Source: Microbacterium algeriense | Lineage (GTDB): Bacteria; Actinomycetota; Actinomycetes; Actinomycetales; Microbacteriaceae | Length of the DNA stretch: 64,000 bases | Assembly: GCF_008868005.1 (NCBI RefSeq) | Contig: NZ_WAAO01000003.1 | Coordinates: 310,001 to 374,000, forward strand | Reading direction: 5' to 3' | Shown here: in pieces, positions 39,154 to 48,904 of the stretch | Numbering within the stretch: position 1 is the stretch's first letter | Layout of the letters: every line of letters starts with the position of its first letter | Made by a program: the position numbers and the translations under genes | Notes under the pieces: model-generated | Seen by the model: the letters and a program-made list of their open reading frames with translations, nothing else | Database searches by the model: none | Told to the model about the DNA's origin: nothing

Positions 39154-40554
39154 GTGAGCGTGCGGGCGGTGGCGGCGGTCGACCTCGGCGCGACCAGCGG
39201 CCGAGTCATGATCGGGCGGATCGGCGACGGACGACTCGACCTCGAGCTCGTGTCGCGGTTCCCCAACGGGCCCGTCGAGCGCGCGGACGGACTGCACTGG
39301 GACTTCGCCGCGCTGTACGAGCACGTGGTCGCCGGGCTCGCGGAGGCCGTGCGACGCGAACCCGGCATCGAGAGCATCGGGATCGACTCGTGGGCCGTGG
39401 ACTACGGACTCCTGCGAGACGGCGAGCTTCTCGCCGAGCCGTTCCACTACCGGGATGAGCGCACGGCGCGGGGCGTCGAGCAGGTGCACACCGTCGCCGC
39501 GTTCACCGAACTGTATCGGCGCAACGGCCTGCAGTTCCTGCCCTTCAACACGCTGTATCAGCTTCGCGTCGACGAACGCCTCGCCGAGGCCGACACCGCG
39601 CTGCTGATCCCCGACCTGATCGCCTTCCTGCTCACCGGATCGGCGGTGGCCGAACGCACGAACGCCTCGACCACCGGCCTGCTCGGGGTCCAGGATGCCG
39701 AGTGGGATGCGGCGCTGGCCGAGCGCCTGGGCATCCCCCGCAGCATCCTGCCGCCTCTCGTGGATCCGGGTGCGACGATCGGAGCACTCCGCCCCGAGCT
39801 CGTCGAGCGCGTCGGGAAGGGCCTCCCCGTGATCGCGGTCGGCTCGCACGACACAGCCTCCGCCGTCGTGGCCGCGCCCCTGTCGACGCCGCGTTCCGCG
39901 TACATCTCCTGCGGCACGTGGGGTCTGGTCGGCGTCGAGCTGAGCGCGCCGGTGCTCACGGATGCCGCGCGCGAGGCGAACTTCACGCACGAGCTCGGGG
40001 TCGACGGTCGATACCGCTTCCTGCACAACGTCACCGGACTCTGGCTCCTCAGCGAGACCGTGCGGGCCTGGGAGGCGGACGACGGAGCACCGATCGACCT
40101 CCCGGAGCTGCTGTCGGCCGCCTCCGAGGTCACCGACGCGGTGGCGCTGTTCGATGCGAACGACCCGAGCCTCAGTGCGCCCGGCGATATGCCGGCACGC
40201 ATCAGAGCCCTGCTCGGGGACGAGGCCCCGACCACCAGGCCCGCTTTCGTGCGGAGCATCGTCGAATCGATCGCGGAGGCGTTCGCGCAGACCGTGCGCA
40301 CCGCCTCGGCTCTCACCGGACGCGAGCTCGACAGCATCCACCTCGTCGGCGGCGGCTCGCTCAACCGCCTGCTCTGCCAGGCCACCGCGGACCGCACCGG
40401 GCTGCCCGTGCTGGCGGGGCCGGTCGAGGCGACGGCTCTGGGCAACGTGCTCGTCCAGGCGCGCGCGCTCGGAGCTGCACCGTCGACGCTGGAGGAGCTG
40501 CGTGCCCTCGTCTCGCACACGCACTCCCCGGCGCGCTTCACCCCTCGACGCTGA
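39154..40554 (+). CDS. rhaB: Rhamnulokinase
   Basis: About 466 aa, FGGY kinase family; phosphorylates L-rhamnulose to the 1-phosphate. The N-terminal ATP/sugar domain has VAAVDLGATSGRVMIG, ESIGIDSWAVDYGLL (catalytic Asp), FHYRDERTARG and NGLQFLPFNTLYQL. The C-terminal domain has ISCGTWGLVG, FLHNVTGLWLLSETVR and HLVGGGSLNRLLCQATAD. The frame opens 15 codons earlier within the inverted repeat. GTG at 39154, or GTG two codons later, fits the family. It closes the rhamnose operon, before a bidirectional terminator. Confidence 0.94.
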   Translation: MSVRAVAAVDLGATSGRVMIGRIGDGRLDLELVSRFPNGPVERADGLHWDFAALYEHVVAGLAEAVRREPGIESIGIDSWAVDYGLLRDGELLAEPFHYRDERTARGVEQVHTVAAFTELYRRNGLQFLPFNTLYQLRVDERLAEADTALLIPDLIAFLLTGSAVAERTNASTTGLLGVQDAEWDAALAERLGIPRSILPPLVDPGATIGALRPELVERVGKGLPVIAVGSHDTASAVVAAPLSTPRSAYISCGTWGLVGVELSAPVLTDAAREANFTHELGVDGRYRFLHNVTGLWLLSETVRAWEADDGAPIDLPELLSAASEVTDAVALFDANDPSLSAPGDMPARIRALLGDEAPTTRPAFVRSIVESIAEAFAQTVRTASALTGRELDSIHLVGGGSLNRLLCQATADRTGLPVLAGPVEATALGNVLVQARALGAAPSTLEELRALVSHTHSPARFTPRR

Positions 40555-40583
40555 CACCGCCGCGTCCGCGCGCGGCCGCACGT

Positions 40584-40621
40584 GGAAGGGGCGCCGGAGC
40601 CGAAGCTCCGACGCCCCTTCC
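40584..40621. terminator. Bidirectional terminator between rhaB and rhamnose importer
   Basis: GGAAGGGGCG (40584-40593) pairs with CGCCCCTTCC (40612-40621), and the stem continues inward as CGGAGC/GCTCCG around CGAA. It lies between convergent operons, and both strands are T-poor. The length and GC content make it the strongest hairpin of the rhamnose region. Confidence 0.75.
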
Positions 40622-40631
40622 CGGCGCCGAC

Positions 40632-41675
40632 TCAGAAGTCGAAGTCGCCGATGTTGTCCGCGTCGAACACGAACGGGTCGCCGAGCACGACCACGCCGTC
40701 GGCGCCGACCGTGTACTCGCCGAGGTCTCCGGCTTCGAAGGTGTCGCCCTCGGCTCCGGTGATGTCCCCCTCGATGAGCGCCTTCGCGGCGAAGGCCGAC
40801 AGGTAGCCGAGGTCCGCCGGGTTCCACAGGGCGAACGACGTGACCGTGCCGTCCTCCACGTATTCGCGCATCTGGTTCGGGGTGCCGAGACCGGTCAGCG
40901 CGACCTTGCCCTTGTAGTCCGAGGTGGACAGGTAGCGCGCAGCGGCCGCGATGCCGACCGTGGTCGGCGAGACGATGCCCTTCAGCTCGGGGTGGCTCTG
41001 CAGCAGCGCGGCCGTCTTGTCGAACGAGGTCTGGTCGTCATCGTCGCCGTACACGGTCTCGACGATCGTGATGTCGGGGTACTCGCTCGCGGCGTACTCC
41101 TTCATCAGCTCGATCCAGGCGTTCTGGTTGGTCGCGTTGGCGGAGGCCGACAGGATGGCGATCTCGCCGGAGCCGCCGATCTGCTCGGCGACCTGGTCGA
41201 TCTGGGTCTTGGCGATGCCCTCGGAGTCGGCCTGGTTGATGAACACGTCTCGGCATTCGGGGTTCGTGTCGGAGTCGAAGGTGACGACCTTCACTCCGGC
41301 GTCCCTGGCCTCGTTGAGAGCGTCGCAGATGGCCTTCGGATCGTTCGCCGACACGACCAGTGCGCCGACCGCCTGCTGGGTGGCGGTGTTGATGTAGCTC
41401 ACCTGCGCGTCGGGTGTCGCTTCGGCGGGTCCCACCTCGGCGAACGTGCCGCTGAACTCCTCGACGGCCTTCTTGCCTCCCTCGCTGGAGGTGTCGAAGT
41501 ACGGGTTGCCGAGGTTCTTGGGCAGGAATGTGATCGCCAGGTTGTCGGACCCGCCGTCACCGCCGGATCCGGAGCCGCCCGACCCGCTGCCGGTGTCGGC
41601 GCAGCCGGTCAGCACGAGCGCTGCGGCGACGGCCACGGCGGCGAACGCCGAGACCCTCTTGCGTGCAAACGTCAT
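40632..41675 (-). CDS. Rhamnose ABC transporter substrate-binding lipoprotein
   Basis: A 347-aa class B sugar-binding protein (RhaS type). A lipoprotein signal runs over residues 1-25 with lipobox LVLTGC. A Gly/Ser linker and the periplasmic-binding-protein fold follow (AITFLPKNLGNPYFDTSSEG, GALVVSANDPKAICDALNEA, VTFDSDTNPECRDVFINQAD). The segments FDSDTNPE and SASANATNQNAW match autoinducer-2/rhamnose-type binding proteins. The ATG at 41675 has GAAAGGAAGAACA before it. It is the last gene of the importer operon, so mRNA from the LacI-controlled promoter at 45.4 kb must cover 4.7 kb. Confidence 0.93.
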   Translation of the reverse strand: MTFARKRVSAFAAVAVAAALVLTGCADTGSGSGGSGSGGDGGSDNLAITFLPKNLGNPYFDTSSEGGKKAVEEFSGTFAEVGPAEATPDAQVSYINTATQQAVGALVVSANDPKAICDALNEARDAGVKVVTFDSDTNPECRDVFINQADSEGIAKTQIDQVAEQIGGSGEIAILSASANATNQNAWIELMKEYAASEYPDITIVETVYGDDDDQTSFDKTAALLQSHPELKGIVSPTTVGIAAAARYLSTSDYKGKVALTGLGTPNQMREYVEDGTVTSFALWNPADLGYLSAFAAKALIEGDITGAEGDTFEAGDLGEYTVGADGVVVLGDPFVFDADNIGDFDF

Positions 41676-41730
41676 TGTTCTTCCTTTCGTGATGATCACC
41701 GCCGGCGGGTGCCGACAGCGAGAGGCCGCC

Positions 41731-42783
41731 TCATGGTGCGGGAGAGGCTGCGACGCGGAGGGGCGGTCCGGCCTTCGCACGGACGCGCTGGGCCCAGGCG
41801 AGGACGCTGGCCGCGACGACCGAGAAGATCAGCAGACCGCCGGTGATGATGTTGATGACGTCGGAGGTGACGCCGGCGAGGCGCAGGCCGCTGCCGAGCA
41901 CGCCGATCAGGAGCACGGCCGCGACGACTCCGTGCAGGTGCCCTCGGCCGCCGAAGACCGAGACCCCGCCGAGCACGACGGCGGCGATCACCTGGAGCTC
42001 GAGTCCGGTGGCGTTGTCGCCGCGGGCGCTGCCGAAGCGCAGCGTGTAGAAGATGCCGGCGAACGCCGCGACCGCGCCGGAGAGGATGAACAGGATGAAC
42101 TTCGTCTGCTCGACGTTGACGCCGGAGAACCGCGCGGCGTCCTTCGAGAGCCCGATGGCGTAGATGCCGCGGCCGAACGGGGTGAAGTGCAGCACGACCA
42201 CGAAGATCGCGAGCAGCACCAGGAAAGGGATGACGATGTACGGGATCGTGGTGCCCGCGATCTTCGCCTTGGCCAGGGCCGTCCACATCTCGGGGAAGTC
42301 GGTGACGGCGGTCGTTCCCAGCAGACCGACGGCGAGACCGCGGAACAGCGCCAGGGTGCCGATCGTGACCGCCAGCGACGGCAGTCCGACCACCGTCACG
42401 AGGAAGCCATTGAAGGCTCCTCCGACGACGCCGACCGCGAGCGCGGCCAGCGCGGCGACCTCGAACGGCGCGCCGGATTCGGTGAGCACGCCCGTGACGA
42501 CGCTCGCCAGGCCGACCATCGAGCCCACGGACAGATCGATCTCTCCCGTGATCATCACAAGGGTCATCGGCAGGGCGATCAGGAGGATGGGGGCGACGTC
42601 GAGGAGCAGATAGTTGACGGTGATCGGCTGCGCGAAACCGCGGATGGATGCCGCCGAGACCACGACGACGAGCACGAGCAGGGCGATGATGGCGAATTCG
42701 CGGTTGAGGAGGACGCGCCGCCAGAGCGGGCGGTCGTAGTCCCGGATCACGCGGGTCGAGGTGGTGGATGTGGTCGTGGTCAT
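41731..42783 (-). CDS. Sugar ABC transporter permease (rhamnose importer, second permease)
   Basis: A 350-aa permease with about ten helices, RbsC/LsrC-like. Characteristic EAA-like segments are ITGEIDLSVGSMVGLASVVT near the second cytoplasmic loop and GLPSLAVTIGTLALFRGLAV. The C-terminal VLGGVSVFGGRGHLHGVVAA is also typical. Its ATG overlaps the stop of the upstream permease gene by 4 bp. The two permeases and the tandem ATPase form a RhaPQT-type importer with the binding protein downstream. N-terminal [10 protein letters not shown] is low-complexity. Confidence 0.93.
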   Translation of the reverse strand: MTTTTSTTSTRVIRDYDRPLWRRVLLNREFAIIALLVLVVVVSAASIRGFAQPITVNYLLLDVAPILLIALPMTLVMITGEIDLSVGSMVGLASVVTGVLTESGAPFEVAALAALAVGVVGGAFNGFLVTVVGLPSLAVTIGTLALFRGLAVGLLGTTAVTDFPEMWTALAKAKIAGTTIPYIVIPFLVLLAIFVVVLHFTPFGRGIYAIGLSKDAARFSGVNVEQTKFILFILSGAVAAFAGIFYTLRFGSARGDNATGLELQVIAAVVLGGVSVFGGRGHLHGVVAAVLLIGVLGSGLRLAGVTSDVINIITGGLLIFSVVAASVLAWAQRVRAKAGPPLRVAASPAP

Positions 42784-43811
42784 GAGTCGTCCCTCGCCTC
42801 GATGAGCTGCCGTCTCTGTCGGACGGCGAGGACGCGATCCAGCACGATCGCGCCGATGATGAGCACGCCGACCACGGCCCGCTGCCAGAAGTCGGGGATC
42901 CCGAGGATCGGCAGCGCCCTGTTGATCGTCATCAGGAGCATGGCGCCGATCGCCGCTCCCCAGACCGTGCCCACCCCTCCCGTGATCGCGATGCCGCCGA
43001 TCACGGCCGCGCCGACCGCATCGAGCTCCCAGCCCGAGCCGACCTGCGAGCTCACGGATCCGTAGCGGGCCACGTAGAAGACGCCTGCGAGTCCCGCGAG
43101 GGCACCGGAGAGGACGAAGGCGCTGAGCACCCGACGAGTCGTCTTGAGTCCGTACAGCTCTGCGGCGGCGGGGTCCGAGCCGATCGCGTAGTACTCGCGG
43201 CCGCCGCGGGTGTTGCGCATGTACCAGGCGGCGAGCGCGAGCACGATGATCGCCACGATCGACAGCACGGGGATCGTGAGGATCTGCTGGGTGCCCAGTC
43301 CCAGGAACTCGCGAGGAAGGTCCGAGGGGTGCACCTGGTCGCTGCCCGTCCACAGCACGTTGACGCCGCGGTAGGCATACAGCGTCCCGAGGGTGATCAC
43401 CATGGCCGGGACCCGGGCGAACGCCACGAGGGCGCCGTTGATCAGGCCGAGCACCCCGCCGAACACGACGGCCGCGAGGACGACGAGCGGGATCGGGATG
43501 CCGGGCACGTCGATGAACAGCCGGCCGGTGAGGAAGGCGGTCAGGCCCATCACCGATCCGACGGAGAGGTCGACGTTGCGGGTGATGATGACGATCGCCT
43601 GTCCCACCGCCACGAGCATCAGGATCGACGGCGTGAGCAGGAGGTCGCGCCAGCCGTCGGCGCTGAAGAGGAAGTTCGGGTTCTTCACGGTGGCCGCGAC
43701 CACCACGAGGATCAGCGCGGCGAGGATCCCGAACTCCCGGGCGCGGCCGATGCCGCCGGGCTTCTTGGCGATCGCCGGCGCGGGCGCGGCGGGGGCGGTG
43801 GTCGTGCTCAT
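42780..43811 (-). CDS. Sugar ABC transporter permease (rhamnose importer, first permease)
   Basis: A 343-aa RbsC-family permease. It has the segments [20 protein letters not shown] and [20 protein letters not shown], and near the C-terminus [20 protein letters not shown]. About ten transmembrane helices span residues 25-335. Ala/Pro-rich residues come before the first helix. The start ATG overlaps the ATPase stop by 4 bp. It is distinct in sequence from the second permease (about one-third identity by eye), as expected for heterodimeric rhamnose importers. Confidence 0.93.
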   Translation of the reverse strand: MSTTTAPAAPAPAIAKKPGGIGRAREFGILAALILVVVAATVKNPNFLFSADGWRDLLLTPSILMLVAVGQAIVIITRNVDLSVGSVMGLTAFLTGRLFIDVPGIPIPLVVLAAVVFGGVLGLINGALVAFARVPAMVITLGTLYAYRGVNVLWTGSDQVHPSDLPREFLGLGTQQILTIPVLSIVAIIVLALAAWYMRNTRGGREYYAIGSDPAAAELYGLKTTRRVLSAFVLSGALAGLAGVFYVARYGSVSSQVGSGWELDAVGAAVIGGIAITGGVGTVWGAAIGAMLLMTINRALPILGIPDFWQRAVVGVLIIGAIVLDRVLAVRQRRQLIEARDDS

Positions 43812-45337
43812 GCGTGCTGCTCCGATGCGTGGGTGGCGGCGAACATGACGTTCTCGCTGGTGGCGTCGTCGCGCGCGAGTTCGGCGGTGATCCGCCCCTC
43901 CCTCATCACGAGCACGCGGTCGGCCATGCCGAGCACCTCGGGAAGCTCCGACGAGATCATGAGGATGCCCATGCCCTCGCCCGCCAGCTGCGACAGCAGC
44001 CGGTGCACCTCGGACTTGGTGCCGACGTCGATCCCGCGCGTCGGCTCGTCGATGATCAGGACGCGCGGATCGGTGGCGAGCCACTTGGCGAGCACCACCT
44101 TCTGCTGATTGCCCCCGGAGAGGGTCGCGGCGACGGTGTCGAGCGCATGCGCCTTCACCTCGAGCCGCGACGCCCACACCCGCGCCGCCCGGTTCTCCAT
44201 GCCCGTGGTGAGGAGTCCCCACCGGGCGAGGTTCCGGCGGATCGCGAGCGTGATGTTGCCGCCCACGCCCGCGTCGATCACGAGTCCCTGTTTGCGCCGA
44301 TCCTCCGGGACGAGCGCGAGGCCGCGGCGCATGGCCGCCGTCGGGTTGCGGCGCGGGACCGCGTTCCCCTGCATGCGCACCTCCCCCTCGCGATAGGGGT
44401 CGACGCCGAACACGGCTCGGGCGACCTCGCTGCGACCTGCTCCGACGAGACCGGCGAGCGCGACGATCTCTCCCGACCGGACGGTGAAGGAGATGTCGTG
44501 GAAGACGCCGGGGCTGGTGAGTCCGCGGACCTCGAGCAGCGGCTCGCCCACGGCGGCCTCCTGCTTCGGGAAGAGCTCCGTGACGTCGCGCCCGACCATC
44601 TGGCGCACGAGATCGTCGACCGTGGTGTCGGCGATGGGCGTCGTGTCGATGTAGGCGCCGTCGCGCATCACGGTGACCGTGTCGCACAGGTCGAACACCT
44701 CGTCGAAGCGGTGCGAGATGAACAGGATGGCCCGCCCTTCGTCGCGCAGGCTCCGAGCCACCGCGAACAGACGCTCCACCTCGACGCCGCTGAGGGCGGC
44801 GGTCGGCTCGTCCATGATGAGCACGCTCGCGTCGAGGGAGATGGCCTTCGCGATCTCGATGATCTGCTGGTCGGCGATCGAGAGTCCCTCGGTGATGCGA
44901 TCGGGGTCGAGTGCGACACCGAGGCGCCGGAAGATGCGGTCCACCTCGGAGCGCATGGCCTTGCGATCGATGCGTCCGAGCGCACCGGTCGGCTGTCGTC
45001 CCATGAAGATGTTCTCGGTGACCGAGAGGTCGGGGAACAGTGTGGGCTCCTGGTAGATCACGGCGATCCCCGCCGCCTTCGACTGCGCCGTGCTCGTGAA
45101 GTCGACGTCCTCGCCGTGCAGACGGAAGTCGCCGGAGTCGCGACGGTACAGACCCGCCATGATCTTCACGAGCGTCGACTTGCCCGCACCGTTCTCGCCG
45201 ATGAGGGCGTGGATCGATCCGGGGCGGAGTGTGAGGCTTCCGGAGCGCAGTGCGATGACCGGTCCGAAGGACTTGACGACGCGATGCAGTTCCACCGCGG
45301 TGGGGGGAGCACTGCGGACGGGTGCTTCGTCGACCAC
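43808..45337 (-). CDS. Sugar ABC transporter ATPase with two nucleotide-binding domains
   Basis: A 509-aa tandem ATPase. The first domain has Walker [10 protein letters not shown], signature EGLSIADQQ and Walker [12 protein letters not shown]. The second has the degenerate P-loop [10 protein letters not shown] typical of ribose/rhamnose transporters, signature LSGGNQQKV and Walker [15 protein letters not shown]. It heads the importer operon; the promoter at 45413-45440 and the palindrome at 45383-45400 lie upstream. GAGAGGAAAGCC comes before the start. The call as a rhamnose importer rests on the neighbouring rhamnose genes and the shared operator. Confidence 0.94.
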   Translation of the reverse strand: MVDEAPVRSAPPTAVELHRVVKSFGPVIALRSGSLTLRPGSIHALIGENGAGKSTLVKIMAGLYRRDSGDFRLHGEDVDFTSTAQSKAAGIAVIYQEPTLFPDLSVTENIFMGRQPTGALGRIDRKAMRSEVDRIFRRLGVALDPDRITEGLSIADQQIIEIAKAISLDASVLIMDEPTAALSGVEVERLFAVARSLRDEGRAILFISHRFDEVFDLCDTVTVMRDGAYIDTTPIADTTVDDLVRQMVGRDVTELFPKQEAAVGEPLLEVRGLTSPGVFHDISFTVRSGEIVALAGLVGAGRSEVARAVFGVDPYREGEVRMQGNAVPRRNPTAAMRRGLALVPEDRRKQGLVIDAGVGGNITLAIRRNLARWGLLTTGMENRAARVWASRLEVKAHALDTVAATLSGGNQQKVVLAKWLATDPRVLIIDEPTRGIDVGTKSEVHRLLSQLAGEGMGILMISSELPEVLGMADRVLVMREGRITAELARDDATSENVMFAATHASEQHA

Positions 45338-45382
45338 TGGCTTTCCTCTCCGTTGAGGGGGATGATGTTCGGGTTGAATCCG

Positions 45383-45440
45383 ACCTGAATCGATTCAGGT
45401 GTGTTTCAGGCTAGTGTATGTGACGCGGGCCTCAGGTCAA
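45383..45440 (-). promoter_or_regulatory. Rhamnose importer promoter and perfect LacI operator
   Basis: On the minus strand, TTGACC (45435-45440), a 16-bp spacer and TACACT (45413-45418) form the promoter. The perfect 18-bp palindrome ACCTGAATCGATTCAGGT (45383-45400) lies just downstream. Position and core match the operator at 34526-34537. It also lies between the importer genes and the divergent LacI gene. Confidence 0.7.
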
Positions 45441-45486
45441 GCCCTGATGCCCGAACCGTGATCCGCCCGATGACGAGAGGACAGCC

Positions 45487-46494
45487 GTGCCGGTCAGCAT
45501 CCGCGATGTCGCCCTGCGCGCGGGGGTGTCCGTGGGGACGGTCTCGAACGTCCTGAATCGGCCGGAAGAGGTATCGAGCGACTCCGTCGCCCGCGTGAGC
45601 CGCGCCATCGAGGAACTCGGCTATGTGCGCAACGACGCCGCCCGCAAACTGCGCGCCGGTGTCAGCACCACCGTCGGCTTCGTCGTGCTCGACGGCCAGA
45701 ACCCGTTCTACAGCGACGTGGTCCGCGGCGCCGAGGACGAGGCATCCAGCCACGGCATCGCGATCCTCTACGGCAACACCGACGAAGACCCGTCGCGCGA
45801 GAAGGTGTACCTCGACCTCTTCCGGGAGCAGCAGGTGCGCGGCCTGCTGATCGCCCCCTACGGCGACGTCATGACGCAGCTGCGCCGGTTCCGGGCGAGC
45901 GGCATCGCCACGGTCCTCGTCGACCGGTTCAGCGCCGACAGCGGGTTCTCCTCGGTCTCGGTCGACAGCGTGGCGGGCGGTCGACTCGCGGTCGAGCACC
46001 TCATCGAGGCCGGCCGACGCCGCATCGCCTTCGTCGGCGGCCCCTTCGACATGCGGCAGGTCACCGATCGACTCGCGGGTGCCCGTGCTGCGGCCGAGAA
46101 CGCCGCCGTCCACGTCGACCTCGAGGTCGTGCCGACGGCGGCCATGACCGTGGCGGAGGGCGCAGCGGCCGGAGCGCGGCTGCTCACCCGTCCCCGCCGG
46201 GAGTGGCCGGATGCGCTGTTCGCCTCGAACGACCTGCTCGCGCTCGGCCTGCTGCAGTCCCTGGTCTCCGGCGGTCGCGTGCTCGTCCCCGGCGAGATCG
46301 CCCTGATCGGCTTCGACGACATCCCGTTCGCGTCAGCAGCGGCCGTGCCGCTGTCGTCCATCCGCCAGCCCAGTCGGATGATCGGACGGACAGCCTTGCG
46401 GATCGTGCTCGAAGAGGCAGCCGATCCGGAGAGCATCCCCCGGCAGACCGTCTTCCCCCCGGAGCTGATCGTGCGGCGCTCCACCACCGGCTGA
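45487..46494 (+). CDS. LacI family regulator divergent from rhamnose importer
   Basis: A 335-aa LacI protein. HTH: SIRDVALRAGVSVGTVSNVL with hinge YVRNDAARKLRAG. Effector domain: TTVGFVVLDGQNPFYSDVVR, VSVDSVAGGRLAVEHLIEAG, GFDDIPFASAAAVPLSSIRQ. GAGAGGACAGCC supports the GTG start. Its DNA-reading helix (VSVGTVSNV) is identical to that of the LacI protein at 33416-34423 and the overall sequence is clearly paralogous, so both may act on the TGAAWCGATTCA operators. It may bind rhamnose, rhamnulose or a downstream metabolite. Confidence 0.93.
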   Translation: MPVSIRDVALRAGVSVGTVSNVLNRPEEVSSDSVARVSRAIEELGYVRNDAARKLRAGVSTTVGFVVLDGQNPFYSDVVRGAEDEASSHGIAILYGNTDEDPSREKVYLDLFREQQVRGLLIAPYGDVMTQLRRFRASGIATVLVDRFSADSGFSSVSVDSVAGGRLAVEHLIEAGRRRIAFVGGPFDMRQVTDRLAGARAAAENAAVHVDLEVVPTAAMTVAEGAAAGARLLTRPRREWPDALFASNDLLALGLLQSLVSGGRVLVPGEIALIGFDDIPFASAAAVPLSSIRQPSRMIGRTALRIVLEEAADPESIPRQTVFPPELIVRRSTTG

Positions 46495-46508
46495 CGGCGG
46501 GAGCGGGA

Positions 46509-46545
46509 GAGCCGAGCCCGGTCGCGTGCGGAACGGACTCGGCTC
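46509..46545. terminator. Hairpin between convergent LacI and beta-glucosidase genes
   Basis: GAGCCGAG (46509-46516) pairs with CTCGGCTC (46538-46545) across 21 bases. It is placed between the 3' ends of two convergent genes, as expected for a shared terminator. Confidence 0.55.
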
Positions 46546-46568
46546 CCAGTCGAGAGGCCAGCCGCCGG

Positions 46569-48854
46569 TCAGCCCGCGGTGGGGGCTTCGGCGTTCGCAG
46601 CGGAGATCAACTGCTCGATCTGCTCGAACGACACCGGCAGACCCGGGAAACCGGCGAGGCGCCCGATCGGGAACGATGCCATCATCTTCTGCATCGCCTC
46701 GTCGTTGGGCATCATGGAGGCGCCGGCCGCGTCGCCACCGGCCCCGCCCAGCATCCCGCCCATCGCCTGCTGCACGATCGGACCGGCGACCGGATGTGCG
46801 AGGAGGTCGCCCACGGACGAGTTCATGGTGAGTTCCTGACGCACCTCGTCGCCGGAGACGTCGACGGTCGCGGTCGCGCGGATGTCGCGGCTCGACGCGG
46901 CGACGTCGACCGTGTAGGCGCCGCCTTCGACGACCCAGCGGTCGACGCGGATGTCCCAGTACGCGAGGTCTTCGCGCCGCACGACCAGTTCGACCGTGCG
47001 GGTCTCTCCCGCGGCGAGCAGGACCGAGGCGAACGCCTTGAGCTCGCGGGGGGCGCGCTGCACGATCGATGTGGTCGGGGCGACGTAGACCTGCACGACC
47101 TCCCTGCCGTCGCGGTCGCCCGAGTTCGTGACGTCGACGCGCACGAGCACGTCGCCGTCGCTGCGGACCTCGGCGGTCGCCGCCCCGTAGTCGAAGGTCG
47201 TGTACGACAGGCCGTGACCGAACGGGAAGGTCACCTCGAGGCCCTTCGCGTCGTACCAGCGGTAGCCGACCAGCAGGCCCTCTCCGTAGCGGACGTGGCC
47301 GAACTCGCCGGGGAAGTTCCCGAACGAGGGGTTGTCCTCCAGGCGCACCGGCACCGTCTCGGTGAGCTTCCCGGACGGGTTGACCGCACCGTAGAGCACA
47401 TCGGCGACAGCACCGCCGCCGGCCTGCCCGAGCAGCCAGCCCTCGACGATAGCGGGCACCCGCTCCGCGAAGGGCAAGGCGACGACTCCACCGTTGGAGA
47501 GCACGACGACGACGCGGGGGTTCGCCTCGAGCACCGCGTCCAGCACCGCGAGCTGCTCGGCGGGCAGGTCGATGTGGTCGCGGTCGAAGCCCTCCGACTC
47601 CTCCGCCGCGGGGAGACCGAGGAACAGCACGACCACGTCCGCCGCCGTCGCGACCTCGACCGCCTCGGCCCGCAGATCGTCCGCGGAGCGTCCGGACGCG
47701 GCGATCGCCCCACCCTCGACCGCGAAGCCGGGAGCGTGGCTGACGTTCTCGCCGCCGACAGCCCGCATCTCCTCGAGCGCCGTGTCGACACGCGTCGGGT
47801 TGATCAGCGAAGAGCCCGCTCCCTGGAACCGCGGCTCGGTGGCGAACGCACCGATCACGGCGACCTTCCGATCGCCGGCGAGCGGCAGCAGTGCACCGTC
47901 GTTCTTCAGCAGCACGATGGACCGACCAGCGGCCTCCCTGGCGAGCGCGTGGTGGGCGTCGACGTCCAGAGGCCCGGCAACGGCAGGACGCCGGCCTGCC
48001 TTGCGCACGAGGTCGATCGCACGACCGGCCGCGGTGTCGAGCACGCTCTCGGCGAGTTCGCCCGCACGCACGGCTGCGACGAGCTGCGCATCCGTCCGGC
48101 CGCCGGAGGAGGGCATCTCCAGGTCGAGTCCTGCGGCGACGCCGGCGACGCGGTCGTTCACGGCTCCCCAGTCGGAGACGACGAGGCCGTCGAAGCCCCA
48201 GTCGTCACGCAGCACGCTGGTGAGCAGCCAGGGGTCCTCGGAGGTCCAGACGCCGTTGAGCTTGTTGTACGAGCACATGACCGTCCATGGCGAGGCGTCC
48301 TTCACGACGCGCTCGAATCCGCGCAGGTAGATCTCCCGCAGCGGACGCGGGTCGACGTCGGAGCTCGCGCGCATGCGGTCGAACTCCTGGTTGTTCGCGG
48401 CGAAGTGCTTGAGCGAGGTGCCGACGCCCTGCGACTGGATGCCGCGGACGGACGCGGCTCCGAGCACGCCCGACACGATCGGGTCCTCGGAGAAGTACTC
48501 GAAGTTGCGGCCGCACAGCGGCGAGCGCTTGATGTTGATGCCGGGTCCGAGCACGACGGCGACGTCCTCGATGGCGGCCTCCACGCCGATCGCGGCGCCC
48601 ACGCGCTCGATGATCTCCGGATCCCACGATGAGCCGATGCCGACCGCGGGCGGGAAGCAGGTCGCCGGCACGCTGGAGGCGAGGCCGAGGTGGTCGGTGG
48701 CGCCGGACTGCTTGCGGAGTCCGTGCGGGCCGTCGGTCATCATCACCGAGGGGATGCCGACGCGGTCGATCGCCTTCGTGGTCCAGAAGTCCGCGCCGCT
48801 GGTGAGCGCCGCCTTCTCCTCGAGGGTGAGGTCGGAAGCCGAGTTCTCGGTCAT
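46569..48854 (-). CDS. Glycoside hydrolase family 3, beta-glucosidase-type
   Basis: A 761-aa GH3 enzyme with N-terminal (beta/alpha)8 domain, alpha/beta sandwich and C-terminal fibronectin III-like domain. The nucleophile Asp is in GLVVSDWGAVNDR. NIKRSPLCGRNFEYFSEDP and KHFAANNQEFDR are subsite signatures. The FnIII domain follows (VDVTNSGDRDGREVVQVYVA). Unusually, a tail of about 60 residues rich in Gly/Met/Ala comes after it (MGGMLGGAGGDAAGAS). No signal peptide, so it probably cleaves imported beta-glucosides. It is divergent from a TetR gene 94 bp away. Confidence 0.93.
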   Translation of the reverse strand: MTENSASDLTLEEKAALTSGADFWTTKAIDRVGIPSVMMTDGPHGLRKQSGATDHLGLASSVPATCFPPAVGIGSSWDPEIIERVGAAIGVEAAIEDVAVVLGPGINIKRSPLCGRNFEYFSEDPIVSGVLGAASVRGIQSQGVGTSLKHFAANNQEFDRMRASSDVDPRPLREIYLRGFERVVKDASPWTVMCSYNKLNGVWTSEDPWLLTSVLRDDWGFDGLVVSDWGAVNDRVAGVAAGLDLEMPSSGGRTDAQLVAAVRAGELAESVLDTAAGRAIDLVRKAGRRPAVAGPLDVDAHHALAREAAGRSIVLLKNDGALLPLAGDRKVAVIGAFATEPRFQGAGSSLINPTRVDTALEEMRAVGGENVSHAPGFAVEGGAIAASGRSADDLRAEAVEVATAADVVVLFLGLPAAEESEGFDRDHIDLPAEQLAVLDAVLEANPRVVVVLSNGGVVALPFAERVPAIVEGWLLGQAGGGAVADVLYGAVNPSGKLTETVPVRLEDNPSFGNFPGEFGHVRYGEGLLVGYRWYDAKGLEVTFPFGHGLSYTTFDYGAATAEVRSDGDVLVRVDVTNSGDRDGREVVQVYVAPTTSIVQRAPRELKAFASVLLAAGETRTVELVVRREDLAYWDIRVDRWVVEGGAYTVDVAASSRDIRATATVDVSGDEVRQELTMNSSVGDLLAHPVAGPIVQQAMGGMLGGAGGDAAGASMMPNDEAMQKMMASFPIGRLAGFPGLPVSFEQIEQLISAANAEAPTAG

Positions 48855-48904
48855 GGTGGTCCTTTCGCGGGCGACGTCGATGTCCTTGCGAAAACCATAT
48901 GCTC

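Noticed and set aside
41446..43065. Long plus-strand frame across the rhamnose importer permeases
   Set aside because: Sequence is Asp/His/Arg-rich and lacks any motif; both permeases are well supported on the minus strand.
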